From contig NZ_JABBND010000022.1 of assembly GCF_012933465.1 (NCBI RefSeq), positions 55,524 to 119,523 on the forward strand: DNA of 64,000 bases. The letters run 5' to 3'. This stretch comes from Actinomycetospora sp. TBRC 11914. Its GTDB lineage: Bacteria; Actinomycetota; Actinomycetes; Mycobacteriales; Pseudonocardiaceae. Of this stretch, positions 1 through 10,742 are shown one piece after another. Positions within the stretch are counted from its first letter, which is position 1, and each line of letters opens with the position of its first letter. Both the position numbers and the translations under genes were made by a program. The notes below the pieces were generated by a model, which saw only the letters and a list, made by a program, of their open reading frames with translations, searched no databases and was not told the origin of the DNA.

Positions 1-313
1 TCTCGGGCGAGGTGCCGGCGATCTCGACGTCGGTCACGTCGAACACCGACGAGAAGCCGAGGAGCCAGACGAGCCCGGCCACCACGCCCGCCGTCACCAC
101 CCCGGCGATCCCGCGGCGCAGGACCGTCCGACGGCGGGCGGCGCGGGCCTCGAGGGCCGCGTGGTCGCGGGGACCGCGGTCGCGCGGCGGACGGTTCGAC
201 GGCCGCCGACGGGCCCGCTCCGCACCGCGTCGCTCGGTGGCGCCCCGGGAACCGCGCCCGGCCGTGCCGCGCGTGCTCCGCGACGCCCCGCCCTGACCGG
301 AGCGCTCCGGCAC
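1..313 (-). CDS. ftsQ: Cell division protein FtsQ, N-terminal part (cut by window edge)
   Basis: Only the N-terminal third is present; the gene runs off the left edge. Reading the minus strand gives a long Arg/Gly/Ser-rich cytoplasmic tail, one hydrophobic segment (about IAGVVTAGVVAGLVWLLGF), and then FSSVFDVTDVEIAGTSPE, which looks like the start of the POTRA domain. FtsQ is a single-pass membrane protein that links FtsB/FtsL to the septal machinery. It follows murC as in other dcw clusters. The start is uncertain: I chose the GTG at 313 because it is the first ordinary start after the murC stop, but its GGGAG lies directly against it, so an earlier non-ATG start near 380 remains possible. 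Confidence 0.75.
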   Translation of the reverse strand, partial: MPERSGQGGASRSTRGTAGRGSRGATERRGAERARRRPSNRPPRDRGPRDHAALEARAARRRTVLRRGIAGVVTAGVVAGLVWLLGFSSVFDVTDVEIAGTSPE

Positions 314-384
314 CTCCCGACCGCCGCGTCGGGACCCGGACGCCGACCCCGTCGGGGAACGACGCGGAGTGGCGGGCAGGCCGC

Positions 385-1986
385 TCAGCTCCCCGAGCGG
401 CCGGCGCCGACGGCGTCGGGCCGGGCGGGGGCCTCGCGGCGCTCGAGCTCGGCGAGCACCTCGGGGCCGAGCACCGTGACGTCCCCGGCACCCATGGTGA
501 TCACCAGGTCGCCGGGCCGGGCGAGGTCGGCGAGCAGGCTCGGCACCGAGGCCCAGGAGGGCTCGTAGTGCACGTGGTCGGGCGGCAGGTCGATCCGGTC
601 CGCGATGAGCTTCCCGTTGACGCCGGGCTCGGGCTGCTCGCGGGCGCCGTAGACGTCGAGCACGACGACCTCGTCGGCCAGCGAGAGCGCCTCACCGAAC
701 TGCGCGGCGAAGTCGCGGGTGCGGGAGTAGAGGTGCGGCTGGAAGGCCACCAGCAGCCGGCCCCGCTCCCCCAGCACCGGCCGGGCCGCGCGCAGCTGCG
801 CGGCGACCTTGGTGGGGGCGTGGGCGTAGTCGTCGTACACCCGCACCCCGGCGGCCTGGCCCCGCAGCTCGAACCGGCGGCGGACCCCGGTGAACGACGA
901 GAGCCCGGCGAGCAGCCGCGACAGCGGCGCGCCGAGGTCGAGGCCGGCGAGCAGCGCGGCGCACGCGTTGAGCGCCTGGTGCTCCCCCGCGACCCCCAGC
1001 CGCACGTGGTGCTCGGAAGCCCCCACCCGCAGGTGCACCAGCCCGGTGGAGGCCTCGGCGCGGTAGTCGAGCACCTGGACGTCGTCGGGACCGGTCGCGG
1101 CCCGGCCGTAGCGGCGGACGCGGATCCCGGCGGCCTCGGCGCGGTCGCCCAGCGCCGCGGAGCCCGCGTCGTCCGCGCACACGACGAGGCACCCACCCGG
1201 CTCGATGCGCGCGGCGAACGCGTCGAACACCGCCACGTAGGCCTCGACGGTGCCGTGGTGGTCGAGGTGGTCCGGCTCGACGTTCGTGACGATCGCGACC
1301 GCCGGCGAGTAGGCGAGGAACGAGCCGTCGCTCTCGTCGGCCTCGGCGACGAAGACGTCCCCGTGGCCGTGGTGGGCGCTGGAGCCGGACGCGAGGAGGT
1401 CACCGCCGATCATGAACGACGGGTCGGCGCCGCACGCCTGCAGCGCGACGACCAGCATCGACGTCGTCGAGGTCTTCCCGGCGCTGCCCGAGACGCAGGC
1501 GGCGCGGTGGTCGGCCATCAGCTCGGCGAGCACGGCCGAGCGGTGCAGCACCGGGATGCCGCGGGCGGCCGCCTCGAGCAGCTCCGGGTTGTCCGGGTCG
1601 GCCTGGTGGACGGCCTTGGTGGTGACGAGCGCGGTGGGGCCGCCCGGGAGCAGGTCGAGGTTGGACGCGTCGTGCCCGACGGCGACCTCCGCGCCGAGCG
1701 TGCGCAGCGCGAGCACCGCGCGGGAGTCCTTGGCGTCGGAGCCGGACACCATCGCGCCCCGGGCGAGCAGGATGCGCGCGATCCCGCTCATCGCCGCGCC
1801 GCCGGCGCCGATGAAGTGCACCCGCGACAGCAGCCGCGGCAGCTCCGGGATCACCGCCTGCTCACCGGGCTCGATGGTCGAGCTCCGCTTCGCTGCGTCT
1901 CCGGGCTCGATGGTCGAGCTCCGCTTCGCTGCGTCTCCGGGCTGGCTCCCCGCCCGCTGCTCCTCCTGCTGTTCCTGCTCGCTCAC
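385..1986 (-). CDS. murC: UDP-N-acetylmuramate--L-alanine ligase MurC
   Basis: Cytoplasmic Mur ligase that adds L-Ala to UDP-MurNAc with ATP. The 533-residue product has the N-terminal nucleotide-binding motif [15 protein letters not shown] (about 57-71), the ATP loop [10 protein letters not shown], and a C-terminal domain with [14 protein letters not shown] 1986 overlaps the murG stop (GTGA), indicating translational coupling. The protein is longer than usual because about 45 residues precede the Rossmann motif. These include a perfect duplication of the 12-residue unit [12 protein letters not shown] (17-28 and 29-40), encoded by a 36-bp tandem repeat. Family assignment is certain; the extra N-terminus looks non-catalytic. 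Confidence 0.96.
   Translation of the reverse strand: MSEQEQQEEQRAGSQPGDAAKRSSTIEPGDAAKRSSTIEPGEQAVIPELPRLLSRVHFIGAGGAAMSGIARILLARGAMVSGSDAKDSRAVLALRTLGAEVAVGHDASNLDLLPGGPTALVTTKAVHQADPDNPELLEAAARGIPVLHRSAVLAELMADHRAACVSGSAGKTSTTSMLVVALQACGADPSFMIGGDLLASGSSAHHGHGDVFVAEADESDGSFLAYSPAVAIVTNVEPDHLDHHGTVEAYVAVFDAFAARIEPGGCLVVCADDAGSAALGDRAEAAGIRVRRYGRAATGPDDVQVLDYRAEASTGLVHLRVGASEHHVRLGVAGEHQALNACAALLAGLDLGAPLSRLLAGLSSFTGVRRRFELRGQAAGVRVYDDYAHAPTKVAAQLRAARPVLGERGRLLVAFQPHLYSRTRDFAAQFGEALSLADEVVVLDVYGAREQPEPGVNGKLIADRIDLPPDHVHYEPSWASVPSLLADLARPGDLVITMGAGDVTVLGPEVLAELERREAPARPDAVGAGRSGS
1865..1945. repeat. 36-bp tandem duplication inside murC
   Basis: Two identical 36-bp units (1865-1900 and 1901-1936) are followed by the first 7 bases of a third. 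Each unit contains the small palindrome GCTCGA-TGG-TCGAGC. Being a multiple of three, it adds a 12-residue repeat to MurC without shifting the frame. Confidence 0.9.
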
Positions 1987-3152
1987 CGCTCGTTCCCCTC
2001 GTGCCGCACCACGTCCCCCATGGTGCCCCCCGCCTCGCCGGCGCCGTCCACCACGTCCAGCACCATGCGCGCCAGTGTCTCGTCCGCGTCGGCGTGGCCG
2101 GTCCGGCGGGCCGCCGCGCTCATCGCCGAGAGCCGCTCGCCGCTGGTGAGCAGCGGCACGACGAGCTCGACGACCTTCCCGGGCGTGAGGTCGGCGTCGT
2201 CCACGAGCTCCCCGCCGCCGTGCTCGACCACCGGCAGCGCGTTGAGCCGCTGCTCGCCGTTGCCGTGCGGCAGCGGCACGTACACCGCGGGCAGCCCGAC
2301 CGCGGACACCTCGGCGACCGTCATCGCCCCGGCCCGGCAGATCGCGACGTCGGCGGCGGCGTAGGCGAGGTCCATCCGCTCCAGGTAGGGCACCGTCACG
2401 TACGGCGGCGCGCCGGGCACCGATTCGACCTCGACGGTGTTCTTGGGCCCGTGCGCGTGCAGCACCCCGATCCCGGCCCGGCCGAGCTCGCCCGCCGCCC
2501 CGGCCACCGCCTCGTTCAGCGAGCGCGCGCCCTGGGAGCCGCCGAAGACCAGCACCGTCGGGGCGTGCGGGTCGAGGCCGAAGTGGGCGCGGGCCTTGGC
2601 CCGCAGCGCGCCCCGGTCCAGCGTCGTGATCGCGCGGCGCAGCGGCATCCCGATCACCGGGCCGTCCAGGCCGCTGCCCGGCACCGCGGCGGCGACCGCG
2701 GCCGCGTGGCGCGCGCCGACCTTGTTCGCGAGCCCGGCGCTGGCGTTGGCCTCGTGCACCACCACCGGTAGCCGGGTCCCCGGCAGCCACGTGGCGAGGT
2801 AGGCGGGCAGCGCGACGTAGCCGCCGAACCCGACGACGACGTCCGCGTCGACCCGGCGCAGCACCTGCCGGGTCCGCCGGACCGAGCGCAGCACCCGCCA
2901 CGGGAGCGCCGCGAGGTCCTTCGACGGCTTGCGGGGCAGCGGCACCGGCGGCACGAGCTCGAGCGCGTAGCCCCGCTTCGGCACGAGCGTCGTCTCCAGC
3001 CCGCGCTCGGTGCCCAGGGCGGTCACCCGCGCGTCGGGCCGGAGCCGGCGGACCGCGTCGGCCAGCGCGAGCGCCGGCTCGATGTGGCCCGCCGTGCCGC
3101 CGCCGGCGACGACGACGGACAGCGGTTGGGTGGCGCGGGGCCGGTCGGGCAC
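1983..3152 (-). CDS. murG: UDP-N-acetylglucosamine transferase MurG
   Basis: Peripheral inner-membrane GT28 glycosyltransferase that converts lipid I to lipid II. The 389-residue product shows the glycine-rich [15 protein letters not shown] near residue 17, [26 protein letters not shown], and the UDP-GlcNAc-binding [23 protein letters not shown] 3152 was chosen because a strong GAGGAGG lies 6-7 nt upstream. The gene follows ftsW by 20 bp and its stop overlaps the murC start. Length and motifs are normal. Confidence 0.96.
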   Translation of the reverse strand: MPDRPRATQPLSVVVAGGGTAGHIEPALALADAVRRLRPDARVTALGTERGLETTLVPKRGYALELVPPVPLPRKPSKDLAALPWRVLRSVRRTRQVLRRVDADVVVGFGGYVALPAYLATWLPGTRLPVVVHEANASAGLANKVGARHAAAVAAAVPGSGLDGPVIGMPLRRAITTLDRGALRAKARAHFGLDPHAPTVLVFGGSQGARSLNEAVAGAAGELGRAGIGVLHAHGPKNTVEVESVPGAPPYVTVPYLERMDLAYAAADVAICRAGAMTVAEVSAVGLPAVYVPLPHGNGEQRLNALPVVEHGGGELVDDADLTPGKVVELVVPLLTSGERLSAMSAAARRTGHADADETLARMVLDVVDGAGEAGGTMGDVVRHEGNER

Positions 3153-3172
3153 GCGGTGCCTCCTCGGTCGGG

Positions 3173-4420
3173 TCAGGCGGTGCGGGCGCGGGCCCGCACG
3201 GGTTCGGGTGGTGGCAGGCGCAGGGCCCGCGCGAGGCGGCCCTGGCCCTGGGTGCGCAGCACCGCCGCCGCGTCGGACTCGTGCCGGGCGAAGTTCGCCA
3301 GCAGGCCGCCGGAGAACAGCGCGAGCGCGAGCGAGGTGCCCCCGGAGGACACCAGGGGCAGCGGGATGCCCGTCACGGGGAGCAGGCCCACGACGTAGCC
3401 GATGTTGATCGCCGCCTGCACGACGAGCCACACCGTGAGGGTCCCCGCGACGACGCGGATCCACGGGTCGACCGAGCGCGCGGCGATGCGCAGCCCGGTG
3501 TAGGCCAGCGTCACGAACAGCGCGATCACCGCGGCCGCGCCGAGGAAGCCGAGCTCCTCGCCGATGATCGCGAAGATGAAGTCGTTGTCCGCGTTGGGCA
3601 GGTAGCTCCACTTCGAGCGGCCCTGCCCGAGACCCTGCCCGAACAGCCCGCCGTCGGCGAGGGAGTACAGCGCCTGGCGGGCCTGGTAGGCGGGCCCGAG
3701 CGGGTCGGCGCCCGACGGGTCGAGGAACGCCGCGATCCGGCTCTGCCGGTAGGAGGCGACCACGCCGAGCACCACGGCCCCGATGACGCCCGCCGTCGCC
3801 AGCAGCGCGAGCAGCCCGAGCGGGGCGCACGCGAACCACAGCAGGCCCGCGACGACGACGGCGAGCGAGATCGTCGTGCCCAGGTCGGGCTGCGCGACGA
3901 CGAGGGTGAGGATCAGCAGCGCGACCGGGACCACCGGCAGCAGCGCCTGGCGCCAGCGCCGGGGCGCGGGCCGGTGGCGCACCAGCACGTGCGCACCCCA
4001 CAGCGCGAGCGCGACCTTGGTGATCTCCGAGGGCTGCAGCGACACCCCGGCGACGCGGAACCAGGACCGCGAACCGTTGACCTCCGCGCCGAGCCCCGGC
4101 ACGAGGACCAGGACGAGCAGCACGAGGCAGCCGGCGAGCAGCCACGGGCTGGCCGCCCGCCAGCGCCGCGGCGGCACCCGCAGACCGAGCCAGAACAGCA
4201 CCGCGCCGAGCGCCGCGAACAGCAGCTGGCGGAAGAACACCCCGTACGACGAGCCACCGGCCGCGTAGGCGTTGACCGACGACGCCGAGAGCACCATCAC
4301 CAGGCCCAGCGCGGTGAGCAGCCCGAACACCGCGAGCACCAGGTGCAGCGAGGTCAGCGGCCGGGACAGCCACTGCTGCAGCGTCGCGCCGACCGCCCGC
4401 ACCCGTGGCGGGGCGGTCAT
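3173..4420 (-). CDS. ftsW: Lipid II polymerase / SEDS protein FtsW
   Basis: Polytopic SEDS-family protein of 415 residues with about ten membrane segments. It polymerises septal glycan with its cognate class B PBP (pbpB, same cluster). Diagnostic segments include [38 protein letters not shown] and [16 protein letters not shown]. The tail after about residue 375 is Arg-rich and cytoplasmic. ATG 4420 overlaps the murD stop by 4 bp (ATGA). It lies between murD and murG, the usual ftsW slot. Confidence 0.96.
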   Translation of the reverse strand: MTAPPRVRAVGATLQQWLSRPLTSLHLVLAVFGLLTALGLVMVLSASSVNAYAAGGSSYGVFFRQLLFAALGAVLFWLGLRVPPRRWRAASPWLLAGCLVLLVLVLVPGLGAEVNGSRSWFRVAGVSLQPSEITKVALALWGAHVLVRHRPAPRRWRQALLPVVPVALLILTLVVAQPDLGTTISLAVVVAGLLWFACAPLGLLALLATAGVIGAVVLGVVASYRQSRIAAFLDPSGADPLGPAYQARQALYSLADGGLFGQGLGQGRSKWSYLPNADNDFIFAIIGEELGFLGAAAVIALFVTLAYTGLRIAARSVDPWIRVVAGTLTVWLVVQAAINIGYVVGLLPVTGIPLPLVSSGGTSLALALFSGGLLANFARHESDAAAVLRTQGQGRLARALRLPPPEPVRARARTA

Positions 4421-5874
4421 GCCGGGGCGCCGGGGTCGGAGGCGGGCTCGGGGAGCCCCGCCACCCGCTGCGCGGCGGCCGCGAACGCGTCCCCCCGCGC
4501 GGCGTAGTCGCGGAACATGTCCATCGACGCCGCCGCCGGCGCCAGCAGCACCACGTCGCCGGGGCGGGCCATCGACGCGGCCGCGGCCGCCGCACGACCC
4601 ATGGGATCCGGATCCATCGGGCCATCGTCACCCGCGCCGACGTCGACGACGGGCACCTCCGGGGCGTGTCGGGCCAGGGCGTCGAGGATCGCGCCCCGGT
4701 CGACCCCGAGCACCACCACCCCCGCCAGCCGGCCCCGGTGGGCGATCACCAGGTCGTCGACGTGGGCGCCCTTGAGGATGCCGCCCGCGAGCCACACCAC
4801 GCGGTCGTGCGCGGCCAGCGACGCGGCGGCGGCGTGGGGGTTGGTCGCCTTGGAGTCGTCGAGCCAGCGCACGCCGTTCGCCTCGGCGACGACGGCGCCG
4901 CGGTGTGCGCCCGGCGCGTAGGCCCGCAGGCCCGCCGCGACGGCCGCGGCCGGCACGCCGTGCGCCCGGGCGAGGGCGGCCGCGGCGAGCGCGTTGGCCT
5001 CCCCCGGCGGCCCGGCCGGGGCCACGTCGCCGAGGGTGGCGAGCACGGTGCCGCGCCGGTCGCCCTCGTCGGGGAAGGCCCGGTCGAGCAGGAGCCCCTC
5101 GTCGCGGCGCAGCCCCACCTCCCCCGGGCTCGGCTCGCCGCGGGTGAACCCGACGCGGCGCGGGGCGGGCGCGTCGCGCAGCAGGCCGGCGGCGCGCTCG
5201 TCGTCGAGACCCGCGATCGCGATCTCGCCCCGCAGCACCCGCGCCTTCGCCGCGGCGTAGGCGGCCATCGACCCGTGCCAGTCGAGGTGGTCGTCCGCGA
5301 CGTTGAGCACCGCGCCCGCGTGGGGCGCCACCGAGGGCGACCACTCCAGCTGGAAGCTGGAGAGCTCGACGGCGAGCACCCGGTGCCCGGCCCGCAGCGC
5401 GTCGACGATCGGGAGCCCGATGTTCCCGCAGGCCACCGCGTCCTCGCCGGCGGCGAGCAGGATCGCCTCGAGCATGCCCGTCGTCGTGGTCTTGCCGTTG
5501 GTGCCGGTGACGGCGAGCCAGCGCGGGGGCCCGTCGGGGCAGACCGCGGGGTCGTGCCCCAGCCGCCACGCCAGCTCGGGCTCGCCGATCATCTCGACGC
5601 CGGCCGCCAGCGCGGCCCGCGCGAGCGGCGAGTCGGGCCGGAAGCCGGGGCTGGTGACGACGAGGCCGGTGCCCTCGGGCAGCGAGGCGAGGTCGGTGGT
5701 CAGCGCGGTCTTGCGGTCGGCGAGCGACGCGAGCTGCTCCGGGTCGGCGTCGGCGATGGTCACCGTCGCGCCGAGCTCGAGCAGGACGTCGACCACCGAG
5801 GCGCCGGTGCGCCGCGCGCCGGCGACCAGCACGTGGGTGCCGGTCCAGGCCGTGGGGTGCGCTGTGCCGTCCAT
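4417..5874 (-). CDS. murD: UDP-N-acetylmuramoyl-L-alanine--D-glutamate ligase MurD
   Basis: Cytoplasmic Mur ligase that adds D-Glu to UDP-MurNAc-L-Ala. The 485-residue product has an N-terminal Rossmann fold starting [14 protein letters not shown], the ATP loop [26 protein letters not shown] and the C-terminal [11 protein letters not shown]. It begins with ATG 5874, three bases after the mraY stop, and overlaps ftsW. Motifs and length are standard. Confidence 0.96.
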   Translation of the reverse strand: MDGTAHPTAWTGTHVLVAGARRTGASVVDVLLELGATVTIADADPEQLASLADRKTALTTDLASLPEGTGLVVTSPGFRPDSPLARAALAAGVEMIGEPELAWRLGHDPAVCPDGPPRWLAVTGTNGKTTTTGMLEAILLAAGEDAVACGNIGLPIVDALRAGHRVLAVELSSFQLEWSPSVAPHAGAVLNVADDHLDWHGSMAAYAAAKARVLRGEIAIAGLDDERAAGLLRDAPAPRRVGFTRGEPSPGEVGLRRDEGLLLDRAFPDEGDRRGTVLATLGDVAPAGPPGEANALAAAALARAHGVPAAAVAAGLRAYAPGAHRGAVVAEANGVRWLDDSKATNPHAAAASLAAHDRVVWLAGGILKGAHVDDLVIAHRGRLAGVVVLGVDRGAILDALARHAPEVPVVDVGAGDDGPMDPDPMGRAAAAAASMARPGDVVLLAPAAASMDMFRDYAARGDAFAAAAQRVAGLPEPASDPGAPA

Positions 5875-5877
5875 GCC

Positions 5878-6945
5878 TCAGCCGCCCGACGCGGCGAGCC
5901 ACTCGCTGTAGAACAGGCCGAGGCCCAGCGCGCAGCAGATGGCCGCGAGCAGCCAGAAGCGGATGATGACGGTCGTCTCCGCCCAGCCGGCGAGCTCGAA
6001 GTGGTGGTGGAAGGGCGCCATCCGGAACAGCCGCCGTCGGGTGGTCCGGAACACCGCGACCTGCAGCACGACCGAGAGCGCCTCGACGACGAACACCCCG
6101 CCGAGCACGACGAGCAGCAGCTCGGTGCGGGTGACCATCGCGAGCCCGGCGAACAGGCCGCCGAGGGCGAGCGAGCCGGTGTCGCCCATGAAGATGCGGG
6201 CGGGCGCGGCGTTCCACCACAGGAACCCGATGCAGGCGCCCATGCCCGCGGCCGCGACGAGGGTGATGTCGAGGGGGTCGCGGACCTGGTAGCAGCCGGC
6301 CGCGATGCTGGTCGCGCAGGAGTTGCGGAACTGCCAGAACGAGACGATCAGGTAGGTCGCGAGCACCATCGCCGAGATGCCCGCGGCGAGCCCGTCGAGC
6401 CCGTCGGTGAGGTTCACCGCGTTCGAGGCCGCGGTGACGATGAGGTAGCAGAACAGGATGAACCCGATGCTGCCGAAGCCGACGACGGCGATGTCGCGGA
6501 CGAACGAGAGGTTCGTCGACGCCGGCGTGAGGCCCTGCGAGTCGGCGAACTGCAGCGCGAGCGCCGCGAAGATCACCGCGGTGACCAGCTGGCCGATCAG
6601 CTTCGCGGTCTTGTTGAGCCCCAGGTTGCGCTGCCGCCGGATCTTGATGAAGTCGTCGAGGAACCCGACGATGCCCAGCGAGGTCATGAGCAGCAGCACC
6701 AGCAGCCCGGAGACCGAGATCGACACGTCGACCGCGAGGTGCGAGACGAGGTAGCCGATCCAGATCGCGGCGAGGATCGCGACCCCGCCCATCGTCGGGG
6801 TGCCGCGCTTGCCCTGGTGGCTCTGCGGGCCCTCCTCGCGGATCTCCTGGCCGAAGCCCTGCTTGATGAACAGCCGGATCACGTACGGCGTCAGCAGGAT
6901 CGACACCGCGAGCGCGATCCCGGCCGCGACGAGGACGCCCTTCAC
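5878..6945 (-). CDS. mraY: Phospho-N-acetylmuramoyl-pentapeptide-transferase MraY
   Basis: Integral membrane enzyme that transfers phospho-MurNAc-pentapeptide to undecaprenyl phosphate, giving lipid I. The 355-residue protein has about ten membrane helices and the family signatures [46 protein letters not shown] and APFHHHFEL, including the catalytic Asp and His residues. GTG 6945 overlaps the murF stop (GTGA). Confidence 0.96.
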   Translation of the reverse strand: MKGVLVAAGIALAVSILLTPYVIRLFIKQGFGQEIREEGPQSHQGKRGTPTMGGVAILAAIWIGYLVSHLAVDVSISVSGLLVLLLMTSLGIVGFLDDFIKIRRQRNLGLNKTAKLIGQLVTAVIFAALALQFADSQGLTPASTNLSFVRDIAVVGFGSIGFILFCYLIVTAASNAVNLTDGLDGLAAGISAMVLATYLIVSFWQFRNSCATSIAAGCYQVRDPLDITLVAAAGMGACIGFLWWNAAPARIFMGDTGSLALGGLFAGLAMVTRTELLLVVLGGVFVVEALSVVLQVAVFRTTRRRLFRMAPFHHHFELAGWAETTVIIRFWLLAAICCALGLGLFYSEWLAASGG

Positions 6946-8399
6946 GACGCGCCACCCCCCGCGAGGAGCGCCTCGGCCACCGTCTCCAGCCCGGCCGAGC
7001 GGCTGGCCTTGACCAGCACGACGTCGCCGGGGCCGGCGTGGACCGCCGCGACCGCGGCGGCGGCGTCGGGGACGAGGTCGGAGGCGAGCCCGGCGTCGCG
7101 GGCCGCCTCGTGCACCCCGCGCGCGCCCTCGCCGACGACGACGAGCCGGTGCAGGCCCGTGCTCGCCGCCAGGCGGCCGAGCTCGGCGTGCGCCGCCTCG
7201 GCGTCGGGGCCGAGCTCGGCCATCATCCCGAGGACGGCCGTGTGGCGTCCCTCCATGGCCGCGAGGGTGGCGAGGGCGGCGCGCATCGACTCCGGGTTCG
7301 CGTTGTAGGCGTCGTTGAGGACCGTGAGGCCGTCCGCGCGCTCGCCGACCTCCATGCGCCAGCGGCTGCGCGGCTCGGCCTGGCCGAGGGCCTCGGCGAC
7401 CTGCGCGACCGACAGGCCGGTGGTCTCCAGGGCGATGGCCGCGGCCACCAGGGCGTTGTCGACCTGGTGGCTGCCGCGCAGGCGCAGGGCCACGTCGGCC
7501 TCGCCGCGCGCCGTGACGAGCCGGAACCGGGCGCGGCCGTCGCCGCCGAGGGACTCGTCGACGGCGCGGACGTGGGCCGCCGGCGCCCGGCCGGCGTGCA
7601 CGACGCGGGCCGCGGTCCGGTCGGCCATGGCGGCGACCACCGGGTCGTCGGCGCCGAGCACGGCGACCCCGCCCCGGCCGGCCGGTGGGAGCGCCTCGAC
7701 CAGCTCGCCCTTGGCGGCCGCGATCGCCTCCCGGGACCCGAACTCGCCCAGGTGCGCGGACCCGACGTTGAGCACAGCCCCGACCCGGGGCGGCGCCACG
7801 CGGCAGAGCGCGGCGATGTGGCCGGGCCCGCGCGCGGAGAGCTCGCAGACCAGGTGGCGGGTCGCGGCGTCGGCGCGCAGCGCCGTCCAGGGGTGGCCGA
7901 GCTCGTTGTTGAAGCTGCCGGGCGGGGCGACCGTGGGCCCGTCGCGCTCGAGCAGCGCGGCGACGAGGTCCTTGGTCGAGGTCTTGCCCGACGAGCCGGT
8001 GATGCCGACGACCGACAGCCCGGTCCGCGCGACCAGGGTGTCCACCACGTGGCGGGCGAGCGCCTGCAGCGCGGCCAGCACGGCGGCGCCGGAGCCGTCG
8101 TGGTCGGCCTCGAGCACGTAGGAGCCGCGGGCGCCCTCGGGGGTCGCGGCCGTCGGCACGAGCACCGCGGGGGCCTCGACCTCGCGGGCGGCCAGCACCC
8201 CGGCCGCGCCCTGGGCGGCCGCGGCGGCGGCGAAGCCGTGGCCGTCCGCCCGTTCGCCGGGCAGCGCGACGAAGAGCCCGCCGGGACCGACGGCACGGCT
8301 GTCGAACTCGACCGTGCCGGTGATGCGCTCGTCCCCGGTCGCCCGGTGCAGCCGCCCGCCGACGAGGCGGGCCAGCTCGGCGAGGGTCAGATCGATCAC
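6942..8399 (-). CDS. murF: UDP-MurNAc-tripeptide--D-alanyl-D-alanine ligase MurF
   Basis: Last cytoplasmic Mur ligase; adds D-Ala-D-Ala. The 485-residue product shows [16 protein letters not shown] in the N-terminal domain, the ATP loop [14 protein letters not shown] near residues 131-144, [10 protein letters not shown] and [18 protein letters not shown] 8399 overlaps the murE stop (GTGA), and its own stop overlaps the mraY start. The three overlaps make a tightly coupled murE-murF-mraY unit. Confidence 0.96.
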   Translation of the reverse strand: MIDLTLAELARLVGGRLHRATGDERITGTVEFDSRAVGPGGLFVALPGERADGHGFAAAAAAQGAAGVLAAREVEAPAVLVPTAATPEGARGSYVLEADHDGSGAAVLAALQALARHVVDTLVARTGLSVVGITGSSGKTSTKDLVAALLERDGPTVAPPGSFNNELGHPWTALRADAATRHLVCELSARGPGHIAALCRVAPPRVGAVLNVGSAHLGEFGSREAIAAAKGELVEALPPAGRGGVAVLGADDPVVAAMADRTAARVVHAGRAPAAHVRAVDESLGGDGRARFRLVTARGEADVALRLRGSHQVDNALVAAAIALETTGLSVAQVAEALGQAEPRSRWRMEVGERADGLTVLNDAYNANPESMRAALATLAAMEGRHTAVLGMMAELGPDAEAAHAELGRLAASTGLHRLVVVGEGARGVHEAARDAGLASDLVPDAAAAVAAVHAGPGDVVLVKASRSAGLETVAEALLAGGGAS

Positions 8400-10039
8400 G
8401 CAGGGTCCTCTCGCGGGGCGCGGTCGTGCAGGGCGGCGGTGAGCTCCTCGACGTCGGAGAAGGGCAGCACCTCGGCGCCCACCTTCTGGCCGGGCTCGTG
8501 GCCCTTGCCGGCGACCACGACGACGTCGCCCGGCCGGGCGGCGGCGACGGCGGCCCGGATCGCGGCCCGGCGGTCGCCCTCCTCCGCCACGATCGCACGG
8601 GCCCGCTCGGAGGCCCGCGCCCCGTCCAGCATCGCGGCCCGGATCGCCGCCGGGTCCTCGGTGCGCGGGTTGTCGTCGGTGATCCAGACCAGGTCCGAGA
8701 GCTCGGCCGCCAGGGCGCCCATGACCGGGCGCTTCTCGCGGTCGCGGTCGCCGCCGCACCCCAGCACCGTCAGGACCCGCCCGGGCCCGTCGCTCCGGGC
8801 GCCCCGGGAGCCCTGCTCGCGCAGCGTCGTCAGCAGCGCCTCGACCGCGGCCGGCTTGTGGGCGTAGTCGACCACGGCCAGGAACGGCTGCCCGGCGTCC
8901 ACCCGCTGCATCCGCCCCGGCACCGTGACCTGCGCGAACCCCGACGCGAGCCGGGCCGGGTCGAGTCCCGCGGCCTGCCCGCAGGCCAGCGCGACGAGGG
9001 CGTTGGCGACGTTGAACGACCCGGGCAGGCGCAGCGTCACCGGGAGCTCGGCGGCGCCGGGGCCGAGCGCGGTGAAGGTCTGGGTGCCGTCGGGGTGGGC
9101 CGTGACGGCGGTGGCGGTCCAGGCGGCGTCGCGGCCCGCGGCGCTCACCGTGGTGGGCGCGTCGAGGTCGTCGGCCAGGCGCCGGCCCCAGGCGTCGTCC
9201 ACGCACACGACGTGGGCCGCGGCCCGGCCGTCGAAGAGGCGCCGTTTGGCGGCGAAGTAGTCCTCCATCGTCGGGTGGAAGTCCAGGTGCTCGGCCGAGA
9301 GGTTGGTGAAGGCGCCGACCGCGTAGGCGGTGCCGTCGACCCGGCCCTGCGCGAGCGCGTGGCTCGAGACCTCCATCGCGGCGTGGGTGACCCCCTCCTC
9401 GACCATCGCGGCCAGGAGGGCCTGCAGGTCGGGCGCCTCGGGGGTGGTGAAAGCGCTCGGGACGTGGCGGCCCCGCATGCGGGTCTCGACGGTGCCGATC
9501 AGGCCCGTCGTCGCGCCCGCCGCCGCCAGCGCCGCCTCGAGCAGGTACACCGTCGTGGTCTTGCCGCTGGTGCCGGTGACGCCGAGCAGGGCGAGCCGCC
9601 GCGACGGGTCGCCGAAGACGAGCGCGGACGCCGGACCGAGCGCCTCCCGCGGGTGCGGGTGGACCAGCACCGGGACGTCGGTGGCGGCGAGCGCGGGGCG
9701 GGCGGCGCCCTCGGGGTCGGTGAGCACCGCGGCGGCCCCGCGGGCGAGCGCCCGGTCGGCGAAGTCGGCGCCGTGGGCGCGGGCCCCGCCGAGGGCGGCG
9801 AAGAGCTCGCCGGGTGCGATCTCGTGGGCGCGCAGCCCGGCCCCGGTGACGGTGACCGCGGGGTCCCCGTGCAGGTCGGGGGCGGTGCCGGTGGCCTCGG
9901 CGATCCGGGCGGCGAGCGCCGCCACCGGGGTCGGCGCGACGTGGCGCGGGCGGATCACGTCAGGGCCCGGAGGGACGTCGTCCCCGGAGGGCTCCACGGC
10001 GGTCCGACTCGGCGCGGGCACGGGCGGAAGGCTACTCAC
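8396..10039 (-). CDS. murE: UDP-MurNAc-L-Ala-D-Glu--meso-DAP ligase MurE
   Basis: Adds the third stem-peptide residue. The motif DNPRTED is the meso-diaminopimelate-specific signature, so the peptidoglycan is predicted to be A1-gamma type. The ATP loop [11 protein letters not shown] lies near residues 153-163; KRRLFDG and [12 protein letters not shown] are also present. GTG 10039 overlaps the end of the TetR gene by 8 bp and gives 547 residues with about 30 extra Pro-rich N-terminal residues. An internal GTG at 9958 is an alternative. Because murE starts inside the TetR stop region, it may be partly co-transcribed with that regulator. Confidence 0.94.
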   Translation of the reverse strand: MSSLPPVPAPSRTAVEPSGDDVPPGPDVIRPRHVAPTPVAALAARIAEATGTAPDLHGDPAVTVTGAGLRAHEIAPGELFAALGGARAHGADFADRALARGAAAVLTDPEGAARPALAATDVPVLVHPHPREALGPASALVFGDPSRRLALLGVTGTSGKTTTVYLLEAALAAAGATTGLIGTVETRMRGRHVPSAFTTPEAPDLQALLAAMVEEGVTHAAMEVSSHALAQGRVDGTAYAVGAFTNLSAEHLDFHPTMEDYFAAKRRLFDGRAAAHVVCVDDAWGRRLADDLDAPTTVSAAGRDAAWTATAVTAHPDGTQTFTALGPGAAELPVTLRLPGSFNVANALVALACGQAAGLDPARLASGFAQVTVPGRMQRVDAGQPFLAVVDYAHKPAAVEALLTTLREQGSRGARSDGPGRVLTVLGCGGDRDREKRPVMGALAAELSDLVWITDDNPRTEDPAAIRAAMLDGARASERARAIVAEEGDRRAAIRAAVAAARPGDVVVVAGKGHEPGQKVGAEVLPFSDVEELTAALHDRAPREDPA

Positions 10040-10688
10040 CGTCCCGCGTGGTCCGGTCCGCGCCCTCCGCGCCGACGCCGGTCCTCCCGGCCCCGGACAG
10101 GGCGCGCGCGTGGGTGGCGACGGCGGCCCCGGTGCGCGCGGCATCGCCGGTCGCGAGCAGGTCGATGAGGGCACCGCGCAGCACCGCGAGCACCAGCGTC
10201 CGTTCGGCCGCCCCGGCGCGCGTGCCGACGACCGACGAGGGCTGGTGCGCGGCCAGCAGCAGGTCCCAGTCGGTGACGGTCTCCCGGGCGAACCCACCCC
10301 ACGGGCCGGGCTCACCGGTCACCGACCGGCTGTAGGCCTCCAGCCAGAGGCGCAGCAGCGGGCGGTGCTCCTCGGCGGCGAGCCAGCGCCAGACGCGCTC
10401 GACGACCGTGCCGAGCCCGGCGTCGTCGGGAAGGTCCTCGAGCACCCGCAACTGGTCGGCCCGCGAGCGGCCCAGCAGCGCCCGCACCAGGCCGTCCTTG
10501 CTGCCGAAGAGGTAGAGCAGCACCCGCGGGCTGGAGCCGATCGCCTCGGCCAGCGGGCGCAGCGACATGTCCGAGAGGCCGTGGGCGAGCACCCACCCGT
10601 ACGCGGCCTCGAGCAGTTCCCGCCGGCGGGCGGAGCCTTCGTCGATCCCCGTGGGTGTCGGGGATGTCGAGGATTCGGTCGCCGTCAC
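10032..10688 (-). CDS. TetR/AcrR family transcriptional regulator
   Basis: A 218-residue one-component repressor. The N-terminal helix-turn-helix (about 20-65) reads RRRELLEAAYGWVLAHGLSD, MSLRPLAEAIGSSPRVLLYL, FGSKDGLVRALL. The rest is a helical ligand-binding domain with no recognised ligand. The start is GTG 10688. It is divergent from a GNAT acetyltransferase across a 54-bp gap holding a 20-bp palindrome, the obvious operator. It lies inside the dcw cluster between pbpB and murE, and its end overlaps murE. The likely target is itself plus the GNAT gene; an effect on murE transcription is possible but only inferred. Confidence 0.9.
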   Translation of the reverse strand: MTATESSTSPTPTGIDEGSARRRELLEAAYGWVLAHGLSDMSLRPLAEAIGSSPRVLLYLFGSKDGLVRALLGRSRADQLRVLEDLPDDAGLGTVVERVWRWLAAEEHRPLLRLWLEAYSRSVTGEPGPWGGFARETVTDWDLLLAAHQPSSVVGTRAGAAERTLVLAVLRGALIDLLATGDAARTGAAVATHARALSGAGRTGVGAEGADRTTRDGE

Positions 10689-10705
10689 GTCCGACAGTGT
10701 GCTTT

Positions 10706-10725
10706 ACTGAAACAGTCGTTTCAGT
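10706..10725. promoter_or_regulatory. Probable TetR operator palindrome
   Basis: Perfect inverted repeat ACTGAAAC-AGTC-GTTTCAGT in the gap between the divergent TetR and GNAT genes. TGAAAC-N4-GTTTCA is a common TetR-family operator form. It lies 18 bp from each start codon, so binding could block both promoters. Confidence 0.8.
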
Positions 10726-10742
10726 GAAGGGGTGGTGTTCTC

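Noticed and set aside
4405..7308. Very long open frame on the plus strand opposite murD-murF
   Set aside because: The frame mirrors the GC-rich third positions of the real minus-strand genes, has no recognisable domain and is dominated by Arg, Gly and His. Similar antisense frames occur opposite most genes here.
10040..10315. Longer murE start inside the TetR gene
   Set aside because: The extra residues are a shadow of TetR in another frame and do not resemble MurE; GTG 10039 or 9958 is sufficient.
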